From Geodermatophilus ruber (GTDB taxonomy: Bacteria; Actinomycetota; Actinomycetes; Mycobacteriales; Geodermatophilaceae), in contig NZ_FOSW01000002.1 in NCBI RefSeq assembly GCF_900114385.1, positions 248,001 to 312,000 on the forward strand: 64,000 nt of DNA, read 5' to 3'. Made by a program: the position numbers and the translations under genes. Under the pieces are notes generated by a model. The model had not been told where the DNA came from. It worked only from the letters and a program-made list of their open reading frames with translations, and made no database searches. Numbering within the stretch: the stretch's first letter is position 1; each line of letters begins with the position of its first letter. Below, one piece after another: positions 25,285-32,842 of the stretch.

Positions 25285-26673
25285 TCAGGTGGTGGGCTCG
25301 GGCAGGGGCCGCACGCTTGGCTCGGGCGCGTCGGGGGTGGACCGGGCCTCCCCGGGCAGTGGCGGCGGCGGTGTGGGGTCGGGCTCCTGGTGGATGCGGA
25401 CGTCCTTCGACAGCAGGACCGGGATGATCGCCACCAGGTAGATGACGCCGCCGACGATCCAGAGGGTGTCGAGCTGGTTGAGGCCGCCCTCGGAGGTGTC
25501 GAGCCAGCGCCCCGACGCATTGACCAGCACGTAGCCGAAGGCCACCTGCAGTCCGGCTGCCACACCGTTGAGCGTGCCGGTCAGCTCGGGCTTGGCCACC
25601 CCCAGCCAGTAGGTGTTGAGGCTGCCCCAGAACAGCGGGTCGACCATGAAGCCCAGCGTTCCGATGGCGAAGATCCACGCGAGCCACGGCAGGTTGAGCA
25701 GTCCGGCCGCCAGGAAGCCGACCGCGCCGAGAACGGCACCGAGGACCATCGGGGGGCGCAGCCGACCCCGGAACGGTCCCGCGACGGCACGGCCGTGCCC
25801 GAACGCGTAGAGGATGACCGGAACGGCGGCCAGCGGCGCCAGGTAGGTCACCACGTCCGGGTCGATGCCCTGCAGAGTGATCAGTCCGTACGTACTCCAC
25901 GTCCCGATGAGCCAGGTCGGCGTGGTCGCCAGGGCACCGGCGGCCACCATGAACAGCACGCTGCGCGAGCGGAACACCTTGGCGATCTCGCGCAGGGGGA
26001 CGTTGGCGCGGGCGGCCTCGTCCCGACCGACGTTGATGTGCGCGAGTTCCTGGGCGCTGATGCCCGGGAGCTGGTCGGGCCGGTTCCGCGTGAACACCGC
26101 GATGGCGATGATCGCCGGGATGCCGAGCGCCGAGATGATCAGGAACGCCTCTTCCCAGGCCCAGGCGGAGGCAATGGGCAGCGCGATCAGTGGCGCGACG
26201 ACCGACACGATCATCAGCGAGGCGACCCACGCCGCCGTCACCTTGGCGGTCTCGATCGGGGCGAACCAGACGGCGAGCATCCGCTGGCAGGGCGCCCACA
26301 AGAAGCCGAAGAAGACGCCGAACAGCATGTTGCGCCAGTACATCTCGTCGACGGTCTGGACGAAGGCCATGCTGCCGCCGAGCACGGTAACGCCGGTGAG
26401 GCAGATCAGCAGCATGAGCCGCGGCCCGATCCGGTCGGCGAGGACCCCGGCCAGGAACAGCATCGGGAAGTAGCCCAACAGGTACGACGCCGAGATGCTG
26501 GCGATCTCGGTGGCGTCGGCTCCCAGGTCAGCCGCCCAGAACGGTGTGAGGACGCTGAACTTGGCCGTGTCCAGCCAGACGACGAAGTTGGTGTACAGGA
26601 CGGCGTAGAAGACCCACCGCCGCTTGCCGTCGATCCTGATGGACGGTCGTGCCGCCCCTGTTGTCACGCTCAC
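25285..26673 (-). CDS. MFS transporter
   Basis: A 462-residue major facilitator with about 12 TM segments. After a short basic N-terminus (RIDGKRRWVFYAVLYTNFVV) comes the signature loop GVLADRIGPRLML between TM2 and TM3, an acidic central loop, and a Pro-rich C-terminal tail (PDPTPPPPLPGEARS). The start GTG is preceded by GGAAGGAG. The overall pattern resembles MFS importers of organic or aromatic acids, but the substrate is not assignable. It is in line with the nitroreductase gene downstream and lies at the edge of the rearranged accessory zone. Confidence 0.88.
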   Translation of the reverse strand: MSVTTGAARPSIRIDGKRRWVFYAVLYTNFVVWLDTAKFSVLTPFWAADLGADATEIASISASYLLGYFPMLFLAGVLADRIGPRLMLLICLTGVTVLGGSMAFVQTVDEMYWRNMLFGVFFGFLWAPCQRMLAVWFAPIETAKVTAAWVASLMIVSVVAPLIALPIASAWAWEEAFLIISALGIPAIIAIAVFTRNRPDQLPGISAQELAHINVGRDEAARANVPLREIAKVFRSRSVLFMVAAGALATTPTWLIGTWSTYGLITLQGIDPDVVTYLAPLAAVPVILYAFGHGRAVAGPFRGRLRPPMVLGAVLGAVGFLAAGLLNLPWLAWIFAIGTLGFMVDPLFWGSLNTYWLGVAKPELTGTLNGVAAGLQVAFGYVLVNASGRWLDTSEGGLNQLDTLWIVGGVIYLVAIIPVLLSKDVRIHQEPDPTPPPPLPGEARSTPDAPEPSVRPLPEPTT

Positions 26674-27079
26674 CCCGGCTCCTTCCCGGATGGGACCGCC
26701 CTCGAGGCGTGTCCGTGAGGGACCCGCCCGACTGGGCGGTCGGGAGGAACAGTGGAGTGGGTCTCGGCCAGGGACAATGGGAGCCCGTCCATGGCGCGGT
26801 CGCTCCGAATGTGCTGCTTCCGGCGGCGCCGGCAGGTAGATCTGTGGTGCCGAACGTGAGAGTCGTGGTCGGCCGAAGAAGCGGAAGACCGGTTCGGCGG
26901 TGCAGACCGGCTTCTCGCTGGCCTCGCACACATCGTCGCGACGACGGCGGGCGGGAGACTGCGGGCCACTCCCTCGAGGCTCGTCCGCGGCGGCCCTGAG
27001 GGCGTCGGTGCTCCTCAGGGCCGCGAAATCCGGCGTGGTGACGAAGTGCTCGACGAGGGGGAGCGGCATCGGGGTTTGG
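26674..27079. other. Intergenic DNA without a supportable gene
   Basis: Sequence upstream of the MFS transporter gene. It should contain that gene's promoter, but I see no convincing sites. Open frames here are Arg/Pro-rich and look non-coding. The stretch around 26990-27060 can be read on the minus strand as a plausible peptide (VEHFVTTPDFAALRSTDALR). It may be further decayed coding material continuing from the PaaX-like remnant. Confidence 0.4.
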
Positions 27080-27238
27080 CTGGGGACGGGTCCAGTCGAC
27101 CAGGCAGCTCCAGGAAGATCTCGCGGATGTCGTCGCGCGGCCAGCGTGGAGGCAGGAGATGGGGGAGCTCGGGGTGCTGTCGGCCAACAGTCGCCACGCG
27201 TCAATGAGCTCCGTGCGTGCGACGAGGGCCTCGGCGAG
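27080..27238 (-). pseudogene. PaaX-like transcriptional regulator remnant, frameshifted
   Basis: Reading the minus strand from 27238 gives LAEALVARTELIDAWRLLAD. After a one-base shift near 27169-27176 it continues PELPHLLPPRWPRDDIREIF and LELPGRLD. This resembles the C-terminal domain of PaaX-type repressors (a heWR...dPxLPxxLLPxxWPg pattern). PaaX represses phenylacetate catabolism genes in response to phenylacetyl-CoA. The N-terminal winged helix is missing. The fragment starts exactly where an IS256-like transposase fragment ends, so insertion or deletion probably destroyed the gene. Recognition is from memory of the family pattern. Confidence 0.55.
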
Positions 27239-27300
27239 CCACGACCGGGCTGATCACCCCGCTCGTAGCCCAGATGATCGGTCAGCTCGGCGGCCACGCC
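27235..27300 (-). mobile_element. IS256-family transposase fragment
   Basis: The minus strand reads VAAELTDHLGYERGDQPGRG, matching the conserved N-terminal block of IS256 (mutator-type) transposases (a xELTxHLGYExxxPxGRGS pattern). Only about 20 residues survive. Upstream and downstream sequence does not continue the transposase and no terminal repeats are apparent. It is evidence that an insertion sequence once entered this site and was later deleted, leaving a scar next to the PaaX-like remnant. Confidence 0.6.
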
Positions 27301-27699
27301 CAGCGTGCCCCAACTGAGGCAAACCCCAGGCTCGGACCACGAGTTCCTACACAGACCATCTTCCAGGGCCCGCCGGCCGCCCAGCGCAGCAGGGAACACC
27401 GGCTCTTCTGCCCTTGCGCCCTAAACCGCCCCGGGGACTGGTTGGGGTGTACCAAGGATGTTGGGCAGGTCCCGGGCCATGAGCAGCGGCAGGCCGCCTG
27501 ACCGGCCGCATCCGCCGGCCCCGGAGGAGCCCTGCCCATCGGGCGGGGCTCCTCTCCTGCCTGAAGAGTCGCCTCCACGGCGACGAGGGCCGCTGCCCGG
27601 TTCCCGGCGTCGGCTGGGCGGCGAGGGCCGAGCATCGGTAGAGCGGTCGCCTGCTGCGGCCCAGGCGCAGTGAGATCGAAAGGTCACTGCCCGGGGGCG
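27301..27699. other. Accessory intergenic DNA with one hairpin
   Basis: No gene that I can support. The only clear structure is a hairpin at 27525-27553 (AGGAGCCC paired with GGGCTCCT, further pairs inside). It could be a terminator for something now lost. Base composition stays GC-rich, but open frames are shadow-like. Confidence 0.4.
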
Positions 27700-27930
27700 T
27701 CAGCTGTTCGGGCCTCGCTCCTCGGTCTCGGGTCGCGCTCCCGAGGCCTGCGTGTCCGTGCGCTCGAGGCGCTGACGGATCGCCGCGACGTTGAGCGCCA
27801 GATCCTCGAGCGCCTCGACGGCGCGCGTGGCGAGCGCGAACGTGAGGTTCTCGCGCTACCGCTCGGCGCTGGGCTCGTGGTTGCCCGGCGGGATCTCCGA
27901 GCGCTCCCGCGGAGGACGCGTCGCCTCCGC
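27700..27930 (-). pseudogene. Small coiled-coil-like gene with premature stop
   Basis: On the minus strand, in the frame just after the 32-residue gene upstream, sequence reads TRPPRERSEIPPGNHEPSAE, then R, then a TAG stop at 27856-27858. It continues RENLTFALATRAVEALEDLA and a further helical stretch to a stop at 27700. The part after the stop is amphipathic and looks strongly coding. The TAG could be a mutated TGG (Trp). No start codon is present in this frame, so a frameshift near 27940 is also likely. I do not recognise the family. Confidence 0.4.
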
Positions 27931-28029
27931 TCACGGCTGGTCATCGCTGCGCGGATCGCCGAACAGCTCCCGCAGCATCCGCTGCGCCAGTTCGAGGAAT
28001 TCGCCCGGGTCAGGCCGGTTGGTCGCCAT
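27931..28029 (-). CDS. Small hypothetical protein, 32 residues
   Basis: ATG at 28029 with a strong ribosome-binding site (GGGAGGG, spacing 6) opens a 32-residue frame, MATNRPDPGEFLELAQRM then LRELFGDPRSDDQP. It has one amphipathic helix and an acidic tail. I do not recognise it. Its stop is directly followed by the coding-like but interrupted frame described at 27700-27930, so this may be the first gene, or the N-terminal part, of a decaying small operon. It lies just outside the left tRNA-like repeat. Confidence 0.4.
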   Translation of the reverse strand: MATNRPDPGEFLELAQRMLRELFGDPRSDDQP

Positions 28030-28210
28030 CCGTTCCCTCCCAGCTCCGGTCGAGGAGGTCGTGCGGACCTTAGGATGGCCGGTTCGCGACGGACGCGACC
28101 AATCTATGACCAACAATCCGTCCTCAGTAGCCCTCGACAGCCGATGACGTCCGGTGCTGGAGGACAACGCTGACCTGCACATCCATCGCTGCCCGACGGC
28201 TGCCAACACC
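28030..28210. other. Intergenic DNA between small gene and left repeat
   Basis: Lower GC than its surroundings (several AT-rich words such as CAATCTATGACCAAC near 28100). It probably carries the promoter of the small minus-strand gene. Nothing else is seen. Confidence 0.35.
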
Positions 28211-28259
28211 GTCAAGATCAATTCGCAGGGATATTGGTCCGAGTCAAATCGGGGGAGCA
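28211..28259 (+). repeat. Left copy of 49-bp tRNA-3'-end-like direct repeat
   Basis: Matches 39281-39329 at 44 of 49 positions (counted by eye). The right copy contains a perfect T arm (ATTGG, loop TTCGAGT, CCAAT) followed by CGGGGGAGCA, the shape of a tRNA 3' end. In this left copy the T stem is damaged (CAAAT). A tRNA 3' end repeated on both sides of a gene block is the usual footprint of tyrosine-recombinase integration. The 5' half of a tRNA is absent at both copies. Confidence 0.65.
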
Positions 28260-28495
28260 GAACCGCAGGTCAGCGGCCTGGCGGAGCCGCTGTGGTCGCC
28301 TCGACGACCAACTTTCGTCAACAATCGCCCGACAGACACGCGCCTACGGCCTCCTTCCAGGATGCTTCTTATAGTCGAATCGCCGGCTCCAGTCCGCGTC
28401 CGGCCGCTCAGCGTGGCGGAAGAGCAGGACTACCCGGACCCGCAGCTGCGGCATGCCGGCCGTGGACGCGTTCTACCGGGGGCGCTGCAGCGCGG
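28260..28495. other. Intergenic DNA inside left border of island
   Basis: 236 bp between the repeat and the end of the QuiC-like gene. No gene or clear terminator is recognised. Composition is lower in GC than core regions near 28310-28380. Confidence 0.35.
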
Positions 28496-30337
28496 TCACC
28501 GCTTCGGGCCGGCCATCCGTAGTCGGCGGTGGGCGGCCATGCGGACGGGGGCGTTGACCGTGCCGTAGCTGGTGTAGTCGGCGATCCGCTGCACCACCTC
28601 GAAGAACACCCGGGAGCCGAGCACGTGGGTGTGCAGGTGGAAGTACTCGCCGTGCTCGTCTCGGTCGTAGAGGACGCCGCTTTCACGCATCGCGGCCAGC
28701 GTCTCCGGGGCCAGGTCCAGCCGGGCCTCGAGGTCGTCGTGGTAGTTGGCCGGGACCTCCAGCAGCGGTGCGCCGTGGGCGTGCAGCGCGCGGGCGGTGG
28801 CGAAGATGTCGTCAGTGGCGAAGGCGAGATGCTGCGGGTCGGGGACGCCGGGTGCCCACTCCCCGCGGCGCAACAGCGCCACCGACAGCCCGATCCGCAC
28901 GGTGTGGTCGGAGTCGGTGACCGCGCGGTGCCGGACCAGCCCGAACGGGGCGGCGACCTCGGTCGTGGCGTCCGGCTGCAGGCCCAGCACCACACGGTAG
29001 AACAGCGCCGCCTCGTCGAAGTGGTCGAAGGGCTGGGCCAGGGCGACATGGTCGGTGTGGGTCAGCCCGGCGCTGGGGCTTGGTCGGCTGCGGGTGGGCA
29101 GGAAGTCGGTGAGCCAGTCGGCGCCGGCGCGGCAGAAGAACACCTCTGTGCCGTCCGGGGCAGCAACCGCGGCCAGGTCGGCCTCTGTCGCGCCGCGACT
29201 GCGGGGGAGGACCGGGGCCAGCAGCGCCTCAGCGCGGGCCGCGGAGGCGACCGGGTCCGCGGTCTCCACCGCCAGCGCGCTGATCGCCGCGGCACCGGCG
29301 CCATCCGACCGGACGACGGCGGCGTTGAGCAGCACCCGGGCGCGGCCCTGCTCCCACAGCTGCACCGGCTTGGAGCGGTGCTGCCCGGTGTGGGTGAAGC
29401 CGAGCGTGGCGAGGGCGGTGGCGATGACCGGGCCGGAGACCCCGTCCACGGCGAGCTCGGTGAAGGCGTATCCGGCCACCGGTGGGGCCGGCGGGAGCGT
29501 GCTCAGCCGCACCCTCTCCGGCAGTCGGGGGTCGCGGCCGGCCAGCGCTTCCTCCAGCGCGAGGAGCGAGCGCATCGCGTCGACCGCTGTCCGGGCCGGA
29601 TCGGTCTGCCGAAAGACGTCGTTGAATACCTCTAGCGACAGCGGCCCGGAGTAGCCGGCGGCCAGCACCTGGCCGAGGAAGCCGGGCAGGTCGAAGCCGC
29701 CCTGACCAGGGAAGAGGCGGTGATGGCGGCTCCACTGCAGCACGTCCATGTTCAGGTGCGGGGCGTCGGCCAGCTGCAGGAAGAACAGCTTCTCCCCGGG
29801 CAGGTCCGCGATGCCGGTCGGGTCGCTGCCGCGGGAGAGCACGTGGAAGCTATCCAGGCACAGCCCGAGCGCCGAGTGGTCACCGCGGCGGACGGCCTCC
29901 CACGACCGGTCCCAGGTGGACACGTGCCGTCCCCAGGCCAGCGCCTCGTAGGCGATCCGCAGCCCGCGGGCGGCCGCCCGCTCGGCCAGGGTGTGCAACT
30001 GCCCGGCGAGTCGGTCGACGTCGGCGACCGCGTCGTCACCTACCGACGAACAGACCAGCACGGTGTCCGCGCCAAGGGCCACCATCAGGTCGAGTTTGGC
30101 TTCGGCCCGGCGCAAGTTCCGCCCGAACTGTTCTTCGTCGACTGAGTCCAGGTCGCGGAACGGCTGGTACAGGTCGATCGACAGGCCGAGGTCCGCGCAG
30201 CGTGCAGCGACCTCGGCCGGTGACCAGGGCGTGGCGATCAGGTCGTTCTCGAACACCTCGATCCCGTCGAATCCGGCCGCAGCCACCGCCGCAAGCTTGT
30301 CCTCCAGCGTGCCCGACAGGCACACCGTGGCGACCAC
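28496..30337 (-). CDS. quiC: QuiC-like fusion: sugar-phosphate-isomerase-type TIM barrel + HPPD-like VOC domain (probable 3-dehydroshikimate dehydratase)
   Basis: A 613-residue two-domain protein. Residues about 1-270 form an AP-endonuclease-2-type TIM barrel (ATVCLSGTLEDKLAAVAAAG, then FDGIEVFENDLI, then SLEVFNDVF). Residues about 290-600 form a vicinal-oxygen-chelate domain like 4-hydroxyphenylpyruvate dioxygenase, with metal ligands probably His430, His503 and Glu580. This fusion is known from QuiC1-type 3-dehydroshikimate dehydratases, which make protocatechuate; activity resides in the barrel. I chose GTG 30337 because family members begin right at this conserved stretch and farther upstream lies the neighbouring gene; the ribosome-binding site is weak, so the start is uncertain. 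Last gene of the island operon. Confidence 0.82.
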   Translation of the reverse strand: MVATVCLSGTLEDKLAAVAAAGFDGIEVFENDLIATPWSPAEVAARCADLGLSIDLYQPFRDLDSVDEEQFGRNLRRAEAKLDLMVALGADTVLVCSSVGDDAVADVDRLAGQLHTLAERAAARGLRIAYEALAWGRHVSTWDRSWEAVRRGDHSALGLCLDSFHVLSRGSDPTGIADLPGEKLFFLQLADAPHLNMDVLQWSRHHRLFPGQGGFDLPGFLGQVLAAGYSGPLSLEVFNDVFRQTDPARTAVDAMRSLLALEEALAGRDPRLPERVRLSTLPPAPPVAGYAFTELAVDGVSGPVIATALATLGFTHTGQHRSKPVQLWEQGRARVLLNAAVVRSDGAGAAAISALAVETADPVASAARAEALLAPVLPRSRGATEADLAAVAAPDGTEVFFCRAGADWLTDFLPTRSRPSPSAGLTHTDHVALAQPFDHFDEAALFYRVVLGLQPDATTEVAAPFGLVRHRAVTDSDHTVRIGLSVALLRRGEWAPGVPDPQHLAFATDDIFATARALHAHGAPLLEVPANYHDDLEARLDLAPETLAAMRESGVLYDRDEHGEYFHLHTHVLGSRVFFEVVQRIADYTSYGTVNAPVRMAAHRRLRMAGPKR

Positions 30338-30407
30338 CCGTCGGAGCGGCTCATTCCGGCTTCGGTTGCGCCCGCCGGTCCGACCGGGAGGGAGGAAAAG
30401 GCCGACC

Positions 30408-31385
30408 TCAGTCGTCAAAGGAGATCCACGCCTTCCCCGGCACCTCTGCCACCGAGGCGAAGGCCTCGGCTGCCTCACGGAACGGGTACCGGGCCTGGAG
30501 CACGACGCCCGGGCGGATCTCGTCGCGTGCCAGTGCCCGGATGGTGCTCGGGAAGTCGACCGGGTGGTCGTAGATGAGCGAGCCCAGGAGCGTGTGCTGG
30601 CGGTAGACGAGGGCAGCGGTGGTCAGGTCGACCGGCCGGCTGCTGATGCCCACCAGGACCGCGGTGCCGCCGGCGGCCAGGTGCTCGAGTCCAGCTCCCA
30701 GGGCCTGGGGCACCCCCGAGGTCTCGAACAGCACGTCGATCTCGGCATCCCCGAGCTCGGCGGCTGCCCGCGCACCGAGGGCCAGGGCGAGCTCGGCTCG
30801 GCCGTCGTGCGGCTCCTGCACGTAGACCCTGGCTCCCATGGCGCGTAGCGCCAGAACCATGAGAAGGCCCTGGGAGCCGGCACCGACCACGAGGCAGCGC
30901 GACGTCGAGGCGGCGGAGCCGCGCCGGATCGCGGCGCGGGCCACGGTCAGCGGTTCGACGCAGACCAGGTCCTCGATCCCGATGCTCGGTGGGGCTGGCC
31001 AGGTGAAGCGCCCAGGGACGCTCACGTACTCGGCCAGCAGTCCAGGGTGGTTCAACCCCACGACCACCCGGTTCTGGCAGGACGACGTGAGCTCCGCCCG
31101 GCAGGCTCGGCAGCGGCCGCAGCAGTAGTTGGGTTCTATGGCGACCTGATCGCCCACCGCGCGGTCGTGGACCTGCGACCCCACGGCGACGATCTCGCCG
31201 ACGCCTTCGTGGCCCATCAGCCAGGAGCCGGTCGGTGGTATCCGGGCACCGGAGTACACGGCCAGGTCGGTTCCGCACAGGCCCAGGCCGCGCATGCGCA
31301 CGAGCACGTCTTGGGGGCCGCAGTCGGGTTCGGGGAGCTGAACTGACCGCAACTGACCGGGGGCGGTGAGGACAGCCGCGTGCAT
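30408..31385 (-). CDS. Zinc-dependent dehydrogenase (MDR superfamily)
   Basis: A 325-residue medium-chain dehydrogenase. The catalytic zinc motif is GLCGTD (Cys37) and GHE (His59-Glu60), the structural cysteines are in NYCCGRCRAC through Cys103 and the nucleotide-binding loop is VVGAGSQG. It would oxidise an alcohol or hydroaromatic ring hydroxyl with NAD(P)+. It lies between two FAD-dependent oxidoreductases and the QuiC-like gene on the same strand. An early dehydrogenation of the imported compound, for example a quinate/shikimate relative, is plausible but unproven. Distinct from the dehydrogenase at 7.6 kb. Confidence 0.88.
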   Translation of the reverse strand: MHAAVLTAPGQLRSVQLPEPDCGPQDVLVRMRGLGLCGTDLAVYSGARIPPTGSWLMGHEGVGEIVAVGSQVHDRAVGDQVAIEPNYCCGRCRACRAELTSSCQNRVVVGLNHPGLLAEYVSVPGRFTWPAPPSIGIEDLVCVEPLTVARAAIRRGSAASTSRCLVVGAGSQGLLMVLALRAMGARVYVQEPHDGRAELALALGARAAAELGDAEIDVLFETSGVPQALGAGLEHLAAGGTAVLVGISSRPVDLTTAALVYRQHTLLGSLIYDHPVDFPSTIRALARDEIRPGVVLQARYPFREAAEAFASVAEVPGKAWISFDD

Positions 31386-31421
31386 GGGGCAGTACTCCGA
31401 TTCGTGTGGAGGGGGACCGGG

Positions 31422-32756
31422 CTAGCGCCCGACCGGGGAGTCGACGATGACGCCGGCTCGGCGGAGTCGGTTGCGGAGGTCGTCGACGGAAAGCTCGCGG
31501 GGGCGCAGACCTGCTGCCAGCGACAGCGCTGCCGCCACACCGGCGGCTTCGCCGACGGGCATGACCCCGCCCATGTGCCGCAGCCCGCCCATGCCCGCGC
31601 TGTCTGCCGAGACGGCACGGCCGGTCACCAGCATGTTGTCGATGCCGAGGGGAAGCAGGCACCGGTAGGGGACAGCGAAGGGCCGCTGCGGGCTGGTCAG
31701 GCTCACCGAGTGGCCTTCGTGCAGGTCGAGGGGGCCGCCGCCCCAGGACACGGCATCGGAGAATGCGCGGCCGGTGAGGACGTCGTCCCCGGTCAGGACG
31801 TACTCGCCGAGCACGCGCCGGGACTCACGGACCCCGATCCAGGGAGCCAGCTGCACGAGCTGGGCCGAGGCGAAGCCGGGCATGTGCTCCCGCAGGTAGG
31901 CCAGCGTGCTGCGGGCCTGGCGACGCCCCTCGATCTCGGCGCCGGTGAGCTCGAACTCGTCGGCGGCGTCCTTGCCGTTGACCGAGGTCATGAGCAGGAA
32001 GGCATCGCCGTTGCTGGGGCTCCAGGACACCGCGAGGGTGCGGTAGAACAGCGATCCCCGCTCCACGCCGGCGTGGACGATCTCCCGTCGCACGGCCTTG
32101 GCGGTGGCGGCGAGTTCGTCCCGGTTCACACCGCTGAGGCGCATCATCAGGGTCATGGGCTGCGTGGGCAGGCTCATCGGTGCCGCGGACGCCCCGGCCT
32201 TGAACGCGATCGTGCCGCTGCCGGTCGCGTCGATCACGCGGTGGGCGCGGATGCCCCCTCGCGCGGTCGGCCCCTCGTAGATCACCGTGTCGACGGCTCG
32301 GTCGTGCCGGGTGAGCGCGGCGGCGTGCACGTGGTGCAGAACCTGCACGCCGGCCTCCCCGACGAGGTCGTCGAGGACGAACTTGAGGATCTCCGGGTCG
32401 AACGGGAAGGTCTCAAAGCCGAGGGGACTGTCGGTGAGCTCTCCGGCGATGTGGTGGACGAAGCTGGGGTGGCCGCCACCGGCGGCGCGGAGCCGCTCCA
32501 CGATCTCGTATGCAATCCCCCCGGTCACCCGCACGTCCCGCCAGAAGAACCCGTTCCAGGCGGCCACCATGCCACCGGTGGCCGTACCGCCGAGGAAGCC
32601 CGCGCGCTCCATCAGCAGGACTCGCGCGCCGGTGCGGGCCGCGGCGACCGCGGCGCAGACCCCCGCCGGCCCTCCGCCGACGACCAGGACGTCGGTGTCA
32701 CGGAGAACGGGCACCGTGCGGTCGGGTTCGTCGACGGTGCTGCTGAGGTCAGACAT
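31422..32756 (-). CDS. FAD-dependent oxidoreductase 1 (FAD_oxidored family)
   Basis: A 444-residue flavoprotein with the Rossmann motif VLVVGGGPAGVCAAVAAART (Gly27 onward), an acidic residue ending beta2 (LLMER) and FLGGTATGGMVAAWNG, typical of the FAD_oxidored (pfam12831-like) group. The C-terminal DNMLVTGRAVSADSAGMGG closes the FAD site. Related proteins occur in catabolic operons for organic acids. The ATG at 32756 is preceded by AGGAG. The adjacent gene encodes a second enzyme of the same type, so they may form a two-step or heteromeric dehydrogenase. Confidence 0.87.
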   Translation of the reverse strand: MSDLSSTVDEPDRTVPVLRDTDVLVVGGGPAGVCAAVAAARTGARVLLMERAGFLGGTATGGMVAAWNGFFWRDVRVTGGIAYEIVERLRAAGGGHPSFVHHIAGELTDSPLGFETFPFDPEILKFVLDDLVGEAGVQVLHHVHAAALTRHDRAVDTVIYEGPTARGGIRAHRVIDATGSGTIAFKAGASAAPMSLPTQPMTLMMRLSGVNRDELAATAKAVRREIVHAGVERGSLFYRTLAVSWSPSNGDAFLLMTSVNGKDAADEFELTGAEIEGRRQARSTLAYLREHMPGFASAQLVQLAPWIGVRESRRVLGEYVLTGDDVLTGRAFSDAVSWGGGPLDLHEGHSVSLTSPQRPFAVPYRCLLPLGIDNMLVTGRAVSADSAGMGGLRHMGGVMPVGEAAGVAAALSLAAGLRPRELSVDDLRNRLRRAGVIVDSPVGR

Positions 32757-32842
32757 GGGGCTCCTCGACGGGCCTGGTGGATGAGTGCGGTCTGGGCCGA
32801 GCCGGGGACACAGAGGGGTGGGACCAGGGCGGTCAGGCGGGG

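Noticed and set aside
27525-27553. Hairpin as evidence for a gene ending near 27.5 kb
   Set aside because: No supportable gene ends next to it on either strand, so it is noted only as a structure.
27684-27944. Arg-rich 86-residue frame starting at ATG 27944 on the minus strand
   Set aside because: Composition (RRRR, SARR repeats) is that of a shadow frame. The coding-like frame in the same DNA is the one described as a pseudogene.
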